NCBI RefSeq assembly: GCF_002150785.1
Contig: NZ_MTAZ01000004.1
Span: 310,001-374,000 of the forward strand
Source: Arenibacter amylolyticus
GTDB lineage: Bacteria > Bacteroidota > Bacteroidia > Flavobacteriales > Flavobacteriaceae
Length of the DNA stretch: 64,000 bases
Direction: 5' to 3'
The translations under genes were made by a program, and so were the position numbers. The notes beneath the pieces were generated by a model. It saw only the letters and a program-made list of their open reading frames with translations, ran no database searches and had not been told where the DNA came from. Below, piece after piece: positions 7,770-16,220 of this stretch (the first letter of the stretch is position 1; every line of letters starts with the position of its first letter).

Positions 7770-8807
7770 ATGAGTTTTTCAAGAATTATTTTGGAGTGGT
7801 ACAACGTGCATAAGAGACCGCTCCCGTGGCGAAAGACCCGTGAACCGTACCTAATTTGGCTGTCTGAAATTATGTTGCAACAGACACGGGTAGCCCAGGG
7901 AATTCCCTATTTTTTAACATTTGTAGAAAGGTTTCCTACCGTGCAAGCCCTAGCCTCGGCTAAGGAAGAGGAGGTTTTAAAATTGTGGCAGGGCCTTGGT
8001 TATTACTCAAGGGCCAGAAACCTGCACGCTACCGCTAAGACTATTACGGAAGAGTACAACGGAAAATTTCCCGATACGTATCAGGAATTGATAAAGCTTA
8101 AAGGGGTGGGCGATTATACCGCTAGTGCCATTGCCTCCATTTGTTTTGATAGGCCCGAAGCAGTGGTAGACGGAAACGTTTATCGGGTTCTAGCGCGGTA
8201 TTTTGGGGTAGGGCTACCTATTAATTCCGGACCTGGGGTCTCCTATTTTAAAAAATTGGCAAAGCAGGAAATGGACGTACATAATAGTAAGGATTACAAT
8301 CAAGGAATTATGGAGTTTGGAGCCTTGCAATGTACGCCCCAAAAACCCCTATGCCATAGCTGTCCCTTAAGTGATAGCTGCGTTGCCTTGGCTACCGGTG
8401 CTATTGGCAGTTTACCCGTTAAGGTGAAAAAGAATAAGGTGAGGAAACGATATTTCAATTATCTCGTGGTAGTGGATGAAAATAATAGTACCTTGTTGCA
8501 ACAGCGTAGAGGGCAAGGTATCTGGGAAAATCTATATGAATTTCCCCTTTTGGAGACAAAAAAGGAAATTCAGGCTACTGAGGTGGAAAAGAGATTATCC
8601 GAGGTGGTGGCTGTAGCAGAGCCCGCCCAGCTATACCTATATAATGAAAAGCAACTGGTCCATAAACTGTCTCATCAACACCTGTACACCCGCTTTTGGA
8701 TTGTGCGTGCAGAGGACAATTTAAAGGATGGGATAAAATTTGACGATTTGCACAAATATCCTGTACCAGTTTTGATCGCAGATTTTATAAATGCATTTAA
8801 AATTTAG
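7770..8807 (+). CDS. mutY: A/G-specific adenine glycosylase
   Basis: The 345-residue enzyme removes adenine mispaired with 8-oxoguanine. Visible features are the N-terminal WYNVHKRPLPWR, the helix-hairpin-helix LKGVGDYTASAIASI (near 110-125), the catalytic region AVVDGNVYRVLAR with the active-site Asp, and the [4Fe-4S] cluster motif C-x6-C-x2-C-x5-C (CTPQKPLCHSCPLSDSC). A C-terminal NUDIX-like domain (from about residue 225) recognises 8-oxoG. It is first in an apparent operon with ssb, gldE and gldD, with a 24-bp gap to ssb. Confidence 0.97.
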   Translation: MSFSRIILEWYNVHKRPLPWRKTREPYLIWLSEIMLQQTRVAQGIPYFLTFVERFPTVQALASAKEEEVLKLWQGLGYYSRARNLHATAKTITEEYNGKFPDTYQELIKLKGVGDYTASAIASICFDRPEAVVDGNVYRVLARYFGVGLPINSGPGVSYFKKLAKQEMDVHNSKDYNQGIMEFGALQCTPQKPLCHSCPLSDSCVALATGAIGSLPVKVKKNKVRKRYFNYLVVVDENNSTLLQQRRGQGIWENLYEFPLLETKKEIQATEVEKRLSEVVAVAEPAQLYLYNEKQLVHKLSHQHLYTRFWIVRAEDNLKDGIKFDDLHKYPVPVLIADFINAFKI

Positions 8808-8815
8808 TATTTTTG
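8808..8815 (+). promoter_or_regulatory. Possible internal promoter for ssb
   Basis: TATTTTTG fits TAnnTTTG exactly, starts at the last base of the mutY stop codon and lies 16 bp before the ssb start. It could give ssb-gldE-gldD expression independent of mutY. Confidence 0.45.
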
Positions 8816-8831
8816 ACCTAAGAATCAATTT

Positions 8832-9296
8832 ATGAGTGGAACATTAAATAAGGTAATGCTGATCGGGCATTTAGGGGACGAGATAAAAATGCACTATTTT
8901 GAAGGTGGCAATTGTATTGGACGCTTCCCATTGGCTACCAATGAGACCTATACCAATAGGCAAACTGGTGAAAGGGTAACCAATACGGACTGGCACAATA
9001 TTGTGGTGAGAAATAAAGCGGCAGAAGTATGTGAGAAATATTTATCCAAAGGGGATAAGGTGTACATTGAAGGCCGATTGAAAAATCGCCAATGGCAGGC
9101 AGAGGACGGAACTACCCGGTATGCTACCGAGGTGCACGTGCAGGAGTTTACCTTTTTGAATACAAAAAGAGGAGGCGACCCAAATACTGCTAGGCCACAT
9201 CAACAAGAACAGCCTCAGGACCCCTCATCCATGCAGCAGCCAAATAACCCTGCAAGTGGTAATGTGCCGGAGCAGGAGGATGATTTACCATTCTAG
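8832..9296 (+). CDS. ssb: Single-stranded DNA-binding protein
   Basis: The 154-residue protein has the OB fold (residues 1-110: MSGTLNKVMLIGHLGDEIKMHY, WHNIVVRNKAAEVCEKYLSKGDKVYIEGRLKNRQW), a disordered Gln/Pro/Asn-rich linker and the acidic tip EDDLPF that recruits replication and repair partners. It coats ssDNA during replication and repair. It sits 24 bp after mutY and 24 bp before gldE. The same DDLPF tip reappears in the DUF3127 protein at 39721-40098. Confidence 0.97.
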   Translation: MSGTLNKVMLIGHLGDEIKMHYFEGGNCIGRFPLATNETYTNRQTGERVTNTDWHNIVVRNKAAEVCEKYLSKGDKVYIEGRLKNRQWQAEDGTTRYATEVHVQEFTFLNTKRGGDPNTARPHQQEQPQDPSSMQQPNNPASGNVPEQEDDLPF

Positions 9297-9320
9297 ATCA
9301 ATTAAAATAGATACCTACAA

Positions 9321-10649
9321 GTGGATCCCGACCCCCATAGTTTATTATTAAATTTTATTGCGGTGGATGTAACGTTAACCCTAAAGGTCATCGTTCTTCT
9401 TATTCTTTTGTGTTGTTCTGCCCTTGTTTCGGGTGCGGAGGTTGCTTTTTTTGGGCTCTCCCATACGGATCTGAAGGAGATTGAAGATAAAAAAACGACC
9501 AAAGGCAACATTATTGTCCAGCTATTAAATAGACCCAAGAAATTATTGGCCACCATCCTTATCGCCAATAACGCCATTAATATTGGAACGGTTTTGCTGT
9601 TCGATCAGATTGCGAAAATCATTTTTCAGGACCTGCAATTCTTGGCTTTTGGCATTATTCCTGTCCGCTTCTTGGTAGAGGTAGTGGTGGTTACCTTCCT
9701 AATATTGATGTTTGGGGAGATTCTGCCGAAAGTGTACGCCAATAGGAATAGATTTACCTTTGCGCATTTTATGGCACTCCCATTAAAGGTCTTGGATGTG
9801 CTATTCTCCCCGCTAAGTTTGCCCATGCGTTCTGGAACGATCCTGATTTATCAAAAATTGGGGAAACAAAAAACAAGCTTAAGTGTAGATCATTTGTCGC
9901 AGGCGTTAGAACTTACTTCCGAGGGTGACACCACTAAAGAGGAACAGAAGATATTGGAAGGTATTGTATCCTTTGGTAATACAGATACCAAGCAGGTGAT
10001 GCGACCAAGGATAGATATTTTTGCGCTGAAGGAGGATATGAAGTATCCAGAGGTGTTAACCGAGATAAAGAAAAATGGATACTCCAGGATTCCTGTTTTT
10101 TCGGAGAATATGGACAATGTGCTTGGGGTGCTCTACGTTAAGGACTTATTGCCCTATATAGATCGCAAGACCTTAAATTGGGTCTCCCTAATAAGGGAGC
10201 CTTATTTTGTACCTGAAAATAAAAAGTTGGACGACCTCTTATTGGAATTTCAGTCCATGAAAAATCACTTGGCCATTGTGGTGGATGAATACGGAGGGAC
10301 CTCTGGGATTGTGACCTTGGAAGATATTATAGAAGAAATTGTAGGGGATATAAGTGATGAATTTGATGATGAGGACCTAGTGTTTTCTAAGTTGGACGAT
10401 TATAATTATGTATTTGATGGCAAAACACCCTTGCGGGATTTATATAAGGTAGCAAAGATTCAGGATGAGGACGATTTTGAAGATAATAAAGGGGAGTCCG
10501 AAACCATTGCAGGCTTTGTTTTGGAGATTGCCGGAAGCTTCCCGAAAAGGGGGGATACGGTGCGTTTTAAGAACTACAAATTTGTAGTGGAAAGCCTGGA
10601 TAAAAAACGGTTGAAACAGATTAAAGTTACCCTGCCCAATGATGTATAG
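9321..10649 (+). CDS. gldE: Gliding motility-associated protein GldE (DUF21/CBS/CorC-HlyC)
   Basis: The 442-residue protein has an N-terminal DUF21 membrane domain (about 15-190, several hydrophobic helices, LVSGAEVAFFGLS), a CBS pair (about 205-335, VMRPRIDIFAL... AIVVDEYGGTSGIVTLEDI) and a C-terminal CorC/HlyC transporter-associated domain. The family includes CNNM/CorC-type ion transporters. Location directly before gldD, with which it overlaps by 11 bp, identifies it as gldE, which supports gliding in Flavobacterium johnsoniae. It starts with GTG at 9321; no ATG lies near the family's usual start. Confidence 0.92.
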   Translation: MDPDPHSLLLNFIAVDVTLTLKVIVLLILLCCSALVSGAEVAFFGLSHTDLKEIEDKKTTKGNIIVQLLNRPKKLLATILIANNAINIGTVLLFDQIAKIIFQDLQFLAFGIIPVRFLVEVVVVTFLILMFGEILPKVYANRNRFTFAHFMALPLKVLDVLFSPLSLPMRSGTILIYQKLGKQKTSLSVDHLSQALELTSEGDTTKEEQKILEGIVSFGNTDTKQVMRPRIDIFALKEDMKYPEVLTEIKKNGYSRIPVFSENMDNVLGVLYVKDLLPYIDRKTLNWVSLIREPYFVPENKKLDDLLLEFQSMKNHLAIVVDEYGGTSGIVTLEDIIEEIVGDISDEFDDEDLVFSKLDDYNYVFDGKTPLRDLYKVAKIQDEDDFEDNKGESETIAGFVLEIAGSFPKRGDTVRFKNYKFVVESLDKKRLKQIKVTLPNDV

Positions 10650-11193
10650 AACAATAGCTGGTTTTATTGGTGTACTACTTTTGGCTGCTTGCCAGGGGGA
10701 GGTATTGCCCAAACCAAAGGCTCAGCTCAGATTGGAGTATCCAGAGACAGAATACACGACCTATTCCGCAGATTACTTTTCTCTGGATCGCAATGCGATG
10801 GCCCGCATAACATCACGAACAAACCACTCTTTTGTTTTGGATTATCCCCAAATGCAGGGAGCTATTTTTATTACCTATAAAGAGGTGGATGGCAATCTGG
10901 ACAAGCTTCTCACCGATGCCCAGAGGTTGAGTTATGAGCATGTAGTGAAAGCCGATAATATCTTGGAGCAGCCATTTGTAAATGAGGAGGACAGGGTGTT
11001 TGGTATGTACTATGAGGTAAAGGGGAATGCTGCTTCCCAGGCGCAATTTTATGCCACGGATAGCACAGGTCACTTCCTAACTGGGTCCCTCTACTTCCAT
11101 GCCAAGCCCAATTATGATTCCGTTTTGCCGGCCGCGGCTTATCTTCAAAACGATATCCGTAGAATTATGGAAACCCTGAAGTGGAACAACTAG
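10639..11193 (+). CDS. gldD: Gliding motility lipoprotein GldD
   Basis: The 184-residue protein has a lipoprotein signal peptide with lipobox LLAAC (Cys near residue 19). The mature part matches GldD: LEYPETEYTTY, FVLDYPQMQGAIFITYKEV, NDIRRIMETLKW. GldD is an outer-membrane-associated lipoprotein needed for gliding and T9SS function in Flavobacterium. Its start lies inside the end of gldE (11-bp overlap), implying translational coupling. It closes the operon. Confidence 0.95.
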   Translation: MMYRTIAGFIGVLLLAACQGEVLPKPKAQLRLEYPETEYTTYSADYFSLDRNAMARITSRTNHSFVLDYPQMQGAIFITYKEVDGNLDKLLTDAQRLSYEHVVKADNILEQPFVNEEDRVFGMYYEVKGNAASQAQFYATDSTGHFLTGSLYFHAKPNYDSVLPAAAYLQNDIRRIMETLKWNN

Positions 11194-11321
11194 GGCGCTG
11201 CCTGCAATTTCCACTTCAAGGTTTTTTAAATTACTTCCGTATATATCAATAGGGGTTTAAGCCCTTAGTTTGGCTCCGGTGTAGGAGCACGCTTAGGAAA
11301 GTGAGGTTAAAAACTTGCCTG

Positions 11322-11741
11322 TTAGGGATTGGCAAGTAGGTCTTCTGCATTCTTAATGCTAGAGTTTATTTGATCTCTAAGGGCTTTTACTTTCACCTCT
11401 TCCTCATCTAGCCACTGCTGCTTTTCTTCGGTGAGCGACTTTCCCTTCATAATTTCATCACCATCAAAGCGTTCTCCAAAATTTTTCATCCAGTCCATCA
11501 TGGATTTGTGGGCAGCTTTAAGATCTTGTCTTGCGGTGTCGTACTGCTCGGTGGTGTCGCCCTCGGAGATTTTTTCATCCAACGTACTTATTAAACTTCC
11601 TATGGTCCCCATTTTTGGCATCACCTCATCGTGAATGGCCAATACTTTTTTCATTTGGGAGCTGTCTTGTTTGCTTTCCTTACAAGAATAGGCAGTGCTC
11701 ATTATTATGGCAAGTACAAGAATCAATCTACTCATTTTCAT
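11322..11741 (-). CDS. Helical lipoprotein of unknown function
   Basis: The 139-residue protein has a lipoprotein signal (residues 1-20, ending STAYSC). The mature part is helical and strongly charged, rich in Lys, Asp and Glu (LAIHDEVMPKMGTIGSLISTLDEKI..., VKALRDQINSSIKNAEDLL) and likely forms a helical bundle or coiled coil. Relatives in flavobacteria are usually hypothetical or carry the misleading name 'viral A-type inclusion protein'. It is monocistronic and convergent with gldD. I do not recognise a function. Confidence 0.65.
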   Translation of the reverse strand: MKMSRLILVLAIIMSTAYSCKESKQDSSQMKKVLAIHDEVMPKMGTIGSLISTLDEKISEGDTTEQYDTARQDLKAAHKSMMDWMKNFGERFDGDEIMKGKSLTEEKQQWLDEEEVKVKALRDQINSSIKNAEDLLANP

Positions 11742-12064
11742 ACTTAAAAATTAAATTGTTAAAGGGTGTAAAGACCCTAGGGGTTTGGATATGTTTTATG
11801 AAAATCAAATATACGAAAATAGGTGTGGGTTGGTGTCATTCTATATTAATAAACATAGCGTATTTTTGGTGGGGGTGTTCCGTGGAATTTAGCTGGGGAA
11901 TTTGGCTTTTTAATGGGTGATTGGGGTGAATAAAGCCGGAAAATGGAGTGCTGGGTAGGTGTAAATGAAATTTTCGTAGATTTTAATATGATGTTACTTG
12001 TTAATTTATGTGTTTAAATCATAAAAATTCTGTAATTTAAATGCATAACCTAAAAAACTAAACT
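11742..12064. other. AT-rich intergenic region
   Basis: This 323-bp divergent region lies between the helical lipoprotein and the DUF4199 gene. The half near the plus gene is very AT-rich. I see no convincing promoter box, hairpin or ORF. Confidence 0.4.
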
Positions 12065-12523
12065 ATGAAACTGTTTTCGCTTCCGATTAGGTTTGGGATC
12101 GCTACAAGCGGTTCGTTGATTGCCTATTTTTTAATCTTATCCTTGTTTAATTTGCATATCAATGTGTTTTACAGCTTGTTCAATGCGGTAATCACTGGTT
12201 TTGGTATTTATGAGGCCATCAAGTATTTTAAATTGCAAAAGGGGGTGTCCTTTAATTACGGTAAAGGTTTTACGGCGGGAATTGTTACCGGTTTTGTGGC
12301 TACTATCATCTTTACGATTTTCTTTGCCTTCTATGCCACCGAAATCAACCTAGGTTTTTTAGATCAGCTTTCTAGGGTTTGGTTTAAGGATTACAACACT
12401 TCGGAAGGAATTGTTTTCTTTACGGTGGCCATCATGGGTTTTGCCACTACTTTGGTGCTTACCCTCTCCTTTATGCAATTATTTAAGGGGTCTAACAATC
12501 CAAAGAGGAAAACAGGGGCATAA
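12065..12523 (+). CDS. DUF4199 membrane protein
   Basis: The 152-residue protein has four predicted membrane helices (about 10-30, 33-53, 70-92 and 120-142) and the short charged segment KYFKLQKGVSFNYGKGFTAG between helices 2 and 3 that is typical of DUF4199. The family is widespread in Bacteroidetes and has no known role. It stands alone before the ribosomal rplU-rpmA unit, which has its own promoter. Confidence 0.8.
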   Translation: MKLFSLPIRFGIATSGSLIAYFLILSLFNLHINVFYSLFNAVITGFGIYEAIKYFKLQKGVSFNYGKGFTAGIVTGFVATIIFTIFFAFYATEINLGFLDQLSRVWFKDYNTSEGIVFFTVAIMGFATTLVLTLSFMQLFKGSNNPKRKTGA

Positions 12524-12538
12524 ATGTGAAAAAAATGC

Positions 12539-12568
12539 TTGTAGATTAAGTAATTAGATTTATATTTG
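12539..12568 (+). promoter_or_regulatory. Promoter of rplU-rpmA
   Basis: TATATTTG (12561-12568) is a perfect -7 box and TTG (12539-12541) lies 19 bp upstream, the best promoter match in the window. The leader to rplU is about 45 nt. Confidence 0.7.
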
Positions 12569-12620
12569 CAGCCGCCTAATATAGTGTTAGGCTTGTTCTT
12601 ATAAAATTAAAACACAAGCT

Positions 12621-13130
12621 ATGTACGCAATTGTAGAGATAGCAGGGCAGCAATTTAAAGTTGCGAAAGACCAAAAAGTGTATGTTCACCGTTTGCAAGA
12701 CGAAGAAGGAAGCAAAGTAAGCTTTGACAACGTTCTTTTGTTGGAAGATGGAGATAACATCACCGTTGGCGCCCCCGCTATAGACGGAGCCGCTGTTGAG
12801 GCTAAAGTCGTTAAGCACCTAAAAGGTGATAAGGTAATTGTCTTTAAGAAGAAAAGACGTAAGGGTTACAGAACTAAAAATGGTCACCGTCAGTATTTGA
12901 CGGAATTGCTAATTGAGGGAATTGTTACCTCTGGAGCGAAGAAGACCGAGAAAAAAGCGGAAGCCAAACCAGCTGCTAAAAAAGCCGAAGCTCCCAAGAA
13001 ATCCGAAGCATCGGAGGCCGATTTAAGTAAAAATACGGTAGTGGAGTTAAGGGAAATGGCAAAAGATCAGGGAATTGAGGGGTATTCTTCGATGAAGAAG
13101 GCCGAATTAATTGCCGCTTTAAGTAAATAA
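12621..13130 (+). CDS. rplU: 50S ribosomal protein L21 with C-terminal extension
   Basis: Residues 1-103 are a standard bL21 (MYAIVEIAGQQFKVAKDQKVYVHRL ... KKKRRKGYRTKNGHRQYLTELLIEGI). The remaining 65 residues are an extension: a Lys/Ala-rich linker followed by LSKNTVVELREMAKDQGIEGYSSMKKAELIAALSK, which looks like a SAP/Rho-N-type helical DNA- or RNA-binding motif. Such extensions are seen in other Bacteroidetes L21 proteins, but their role is unknown. It is followed by rpmA after 22 bp, the universal gene order. Confidence 0.96.
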   Translation: MYAIVEIAGQQFKVAKDQKVYVHRLQDEEGSKVSFDNVLLLEDGDNITVGAPAIDGAAVEAKVVKHLKGDKVIVFKKKRRKGYRTKNGHRQYLTELLIEGIVTSGAKKTEKKAEAKPAAKKAEAPKKSEASEADLSKNTVVELREMAKDQGIEGYSSMKKAELIAALSK

Positions 13131-13152
13131 CAAGAATTAAAACAGAAATATC

Positions 13153-13413
13153 ATGGCACACAAGAAAGGTGTTGGTAGTTCCAAGAACGGTAGGGAATCA
13201 GAATCGAAACGTTTAGGCGTTAAGATATTTGGTGGTCAGCCTGCCTTAGCTGGAAATATCATCGTAAGACAGCGTGGTACAAGACATAATCCTGGAGAAA
13301 ATGTTTATTTAGGAAAGGATCATACTTTGCATGCAAAAGTAGATGGTCTTGTTAAGTTCCAAAAGAAAGCAAAAGGAAAATCGTATGTTTCCGTTGAGCC
13401 CTTCGAGGCTTAG
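13153..13413 (+). CDS. rpmA: 50S ribosomal protein L27
   Basis: The 86-residue protein starts [24 protein letters not shown] and shows the L27 core [33 protein letters not shown]. Its N-terminus reaches the peptidyl-transferase centre. There is no N-terminal cleavage extension as in Firmicutes. It is co-transcribed with rplU and ends in a strong terminator. Confidence 0.98.
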   Translation: MAHKKGVGSSKNGRESESKRLGVKIFGGQPALAGNIIVRQRGTRHNPGENVYLGKDHTLHAKVDGLVKFQKKAKGKSYVSVEPFEA

Positions 13414-13433
13414 TCGCTTACTCTTTAAAATAT

Positions 13434-13470
13434 AAAAAAACCCTTTTCATTCTTTGAAAAGGGTTTTTTT
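13434..13470 (+). terminator. Terminator of rplU-rpmA
   Basis: Stem CCCTTTTCA/TGAAAAGGG (13441-13449 with 13455-13463), flanked by A7 upstream and T7 downstream, 20 bp after the rpmA stop. Confidence 0.88.
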
Positions 13471-13500
13471 TATGGCTTTTGGTTAGGAGTAGCTGCTTCC

Positions 13501-13510
13501 GGGGGGGGGG
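13501..13510. repeat. Homopolymer of ten G
   Basis: Ten consecutive G lie directly after the stop codon of the minus-strand SDR gene, between two convergent genes. It is outside coding sequence as called here; one extra or missing base would not alter the protein. Confidence 0.9.
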
Positions 13511-14614
13511 CTACCACTGTTGGTTTCTAAAGTTTTTTGAAATGGCAAAATGTACGGTCTTGGATAGGTATTCCTCTAAATTATACGCTGGCATGGGCAA
13601 AATGCTTTCCAGCAGCTGGGTGTCCCATTCATTGGGTTTGGAAGTAAGGTAGGGGGTTAGGTGTACCCCAATAGTCTGATAGTAAAATTGCTCCAACTTA
13701 GTGTGAAAGCCCAAACGCTCGTTAATTGGTTCTGGGGTGAAGCTAAAATTGTTGTAGCCTACCGCCTCAAAAATTTTCGTCATGCCCCGCATTAGGTCGG
13801 TATCTTTGGAATGAACAATATTCAACTGCTCAATGTCGGTATCCAATGTTTTCACAATTACCTTGGCGGCATAATCCGTGGGGATAATATTTAATCCGCT
13901 GCCCTTGATGGTCGTTATGCGTACAGGGTCCTTAGACCCGCTATTCTTAAAGAATTTAGCAAATAGGTAAAAAACCATGTACTTGGAAATGAAAAAATGG
14001 GGCGCATCAGTGATATTGCCTCCCAATACGCTGGGGCGCAAAATCTGGATGGGGATATTTTTTATTTTGCCTTCGCTTCTTAGAAAGAGTTCGGCTTGGT
14101 GCTTAGAAGCCTCGTAATGGTTCCTGTAGGCAGAGGTGTTGGTAGCGCCGTAATCGTTTTTTAGCAGGCCTCCCTTGTCTCCAATTGCGAAGGCGGTGCT
14201 GATGTATACAAACTTCCCGATGTATGGGCTAAAGGCCTTAAAAATAGCTTTTGTAAAGTCCAGATTTTCATTGAAGATTTCGTCCTTGGCAGCGGGGAGG
14301 GTAGAGAGATTTACAAAGCCAGCGGAATGAATAAGGATGTCTATCTTTTGAGATCCAAGAAAAGTTTTGGGTTGCAACAGCTCGTCGGCATTAATCACCT
14401 TTATCTTTTGATGTATTTCCTGCTCGTTATTCCGGATGAATTCCGGAGCGTATTCACTTTGGAGCATGTTCTGGATCCGGTCCTTCGGTGAAACGGTGCC
14501 CTTTTTTCTAACGGGGAGGTAAACGGTATGTAGGCTGTGCAGTTTTTCTTCTAGAAGGGTAAATAGTACTCTGGAACCCAAGGTGCCGGTGGCACCAGTT
14601 AAAATTATATTCAT
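13511..14614 (-). CDS. Extended SDR protein (thioester-reductase/Male-sterility-like NAD(P)-binding)
   Basis: The frame is open further upstream, but MNIILTGATGTLGSRV at 14614 is the natural start: it begins the Rossmann fold with the TGATGTLG nucleotide motif, and earlier codons would run through the palindrome and into ahcY. The 367-residue protein has DILIHSAGFVNLS, FVYISTAFAIG and the catalytic YEASK (near residue 177). It resembles the NAD_binding_4 group of fatty acyl-CoA/thioester reductases, so it could reduce an acyl thioester; a phosphopantetheinyl transferase gene lies 1.6 kb away. The substrate is unknown. Confidence 0.75.
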   Translation of the reverse strand: MNIILTGATGTLGSRVLFTLLEEKLHSLHTVYLPVRKKGTVSPKDRIQNMLQSEYAPEFIRNNEQEIHQKIKVINADELLQPKTFLGSQKIDILIHSAGFVNLSTLPAAKDEIFNENLDFTKAIFKAFSPYIGKFVYISTAFAIGDKGGLLKNDYGATNTSAYRNHYEASKHQAELFLRSEGKIKNIPIQILRPSVLGGNITDAPHFFISKYMVFYLFAKFFKNSGSKDPVRITTIKGSGLNIIPTDYAAKVIVKTLDTDIEQLNIVHSKDTDLMRGMTKIFEAVGYNNFSFTPEPINERLGFHTKLEQFYYQTIGVHLTPYLTSKPNEWDTQLLESILPMPAYNLEEYLSKTVHFAISKNFRNQQW

Positions 14615-14656
14615 GGAGCGATTTATAAGAGGGTATTTCTGGATATGGCCTAAAGT

Positions 14657-14692
14657 AAAATCCCTTATATTGATATCAATATAAGGGATTTT
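14657..14692. terminator. 36-bp perfect palindrome, probable ahcY terminator
   Basis: Bases 14657-14692 are perfectly self-complementary with centre GATATC (18 bp per arm, no spacer). The arms begin with AAAATCCC and end with GGGATTTT, so the RNA of either strand folds into a hairpin with U residues at the end. It lies 23 bp after the ahcY stop and 43 bp before the SDR start. A DNA-binding site is an alternative. Confidence 0.6.
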
Positions 14693-14714
14693 GTAATTTA
14701 TTGATAGGGTGTTA

Positions 14715-16031
14715 TTAATACCTGTAGTAGTCAGGCTTAAACGGACCTTCAACGCTAACACCAATATATTCTGCTTGGTCTGGTCTTAGAGTTTCCAATT
14801 CCACTCCCAAACGTGCCAAATGAAGGGCGGCTACCTTTTCATCCAAATGTTTTGGCAGCATATAGACGTTGTTTTCATACTTGTCACTATGGTTCCAAAG
14901 CTCAATTTGCGCCAAGGTTTGGTTGGTAAACGAGTTGCTCATTACAAAACTTGGATGTCCGGTGGCACAACCAAGGTTTACCAATCGGCCTTCTGCAAGC
15001 ACTATAATGTCTTTTCCATCCAAGGTATACTTGTCTACCTGTGGCTTAATTTCATCCTTGGTATGACCGTAGTTTTCGTTTAACCAAGCCATATCTATCT
15101 CATTGTCAAAGTGGCCAATATTACATACAATGGCCTTGTCTTTCATCGCCTTAAAATGCTGAGCTTGAATAATGTCTTTGTTTCCAGTGGTGGTAATTAC
15201 GATATCTGCATTCCCAACAACGGTTTCCATTTTCTTTACCTCATACCCATCCATAGCTGCTTGTAGGGCGCAAATAGGGTCTATTTCCGTAACGGTTACT
15301 ATAGATCCGGCACCTCTAAAAGAAGCTGCGGTACCTTTACCAACATCGCCGTAGCCTGCAACCACCACTCTTTTACCTGCTAGCATAGTATCCGTAGCTC
15401 TTCTAATAGCGTCTACGGCACTTTCCCTACATCCGTACTTATTGTCGAACTTAGACTTGGTTACGGAATCGTTCACGTTAATGGCGGGCATAGGAAGGGT
15501 TCCTTTTTTTACGCGCTCGTAAAGACGGTGTACTCCCGTAGTGGTTTCTTCGGAAAGACCTTTAATGTCTTTGGCCAATTCTGGGTATCTGTCTAGTACC
15601 ATATTGGTAAGATCGCCACCATCATCCAAAATCATATTCAAAGGCTTGCGTTCCTCCCCAAAAAACAAGGTCTGTTCTATGGCCCAATCAAATTCTTCTT
15701 CGCTCATTCCCTTCCAAGCATAAACAGGTACTCCTGCTTCGGCCATGGCTGCTGCCGCCTGATCTTGGGTAGAGAAAATATTACATGAGCTCCAAGTTAC
15801 TTCGGCTCCCAAAGCTATTAAGGTTTCAATTAAAACAGCAGTTTGTATGGTCATGTGCAAACAACCTGCAATGCGGGCCCCTTTTAAGGGCTGCTCACTT
15901 CCGTACTCTTCGCGTAGCGACATCAGTCCTGGCATCTCTGCCTCTGCCAAATCAATTTCTTTTCTTCCCCAGCTAGCCAAGCTAATATCTTTTACTTTAT
16001 AGGGTATGTAAGGAATAGTTTTAGTACTCAT
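14715..16031 (-). CDS. ahcY: Adenosylhomocysteinase
   Basis: The 438-residue enzyme hydrolyses S-adenosylhomocysteine to adenosine and homocysteine, clearing the inhibitor left by methyltransferases. Visible are [23 protein letters not shown]-binding [33 protein letters not shown] with the active-site Asp/Lys, and the invariant C-terminus [10 protein letters not shown] that contributes to NAD binding. Length is typical. A 155-nt leader separates it from a TACCTTTG box; I do not recognise a SAM or SAH riboswitch there. Confidence 0.98.
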   Translation of the reverse strand: MSTKTIPYIPYKVKDISLASWGRKEIDLAEAEMPGLMSLREEYGSEQPLKGARIAGCLHMTIQTAVLIETLIALGAEVTWSSCNIFSTQDQAAAAMAEAGVPVYAWKGMSEEEFDWAIEQTLFFGEERKPLNMILDDGGDLTNMVLDRYPELAKDIKGLSEETTTGVHRLYERVKKGTLPMPAINVNDSVTKSKFDNKYGCRESAVDAIRRATDTMLAGKRVVVAGYGDVGKGTAASFRGAGSIVTVTEIDPICALQAAMDGYEVKKMETVVGNADIVITTTGNKDIIQAQHFKAMKDKAIVCNIGHFDNEIDMAWLNENYGHTKDEIKPQVDKYTLDGKDIIVLAEGRLVNLGCATGHPSFVMSNSFTNQTLAQIELWNHSDKYENNVYMLPKHLDEKVAALHLARLGVELETLRPDQAEYIGVSVEGPFKPDYYRY

Positions 16032-16192
16032 TTTTTGTTTTTTAAATTAGTGGTCAAAGACTCCAATGGTACGTCGGGGAAGCTGGGCACTCAGTAAAAG
16101 AATATCCAAACCAGGAATAAATTAGTTTACCCTATTTCTTCTCCGTTTTTATTTTTACTTTCGTACAGGAGCAATTATCAATTTTGCAGTTG

Positions 16193-16200
16193 CAAAGGTA
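16193..16200 (-). promoter_or_regulatory. -7 box of ahcY
   Basis: On the minus strand this reads TACCTTTG, a perfect TAnnTTTG. It implies a leader of about 155-160 nt before ahcY. The divergent phosphopantetheinyl transferase gene starts 20 bp away on the other strand. Confidence 0.5.
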
Positions 16201-16220
16201 GTAATAACTTAAATAATCCC

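Noticed and set aside
13511-14764. Longer version of the SDR gene starting inside ahcY
   Set aside because: The 50 extra residues precede the Rossmann motif and run through the palindrome; ATG at 14614 is the natural start.
16032-16200. SAM or SAH riboswitch in the ahcY leader
   Set aside because: The 155-nt leader is long enough, but I find no conserved core of any SAM or SAH riboswitch.
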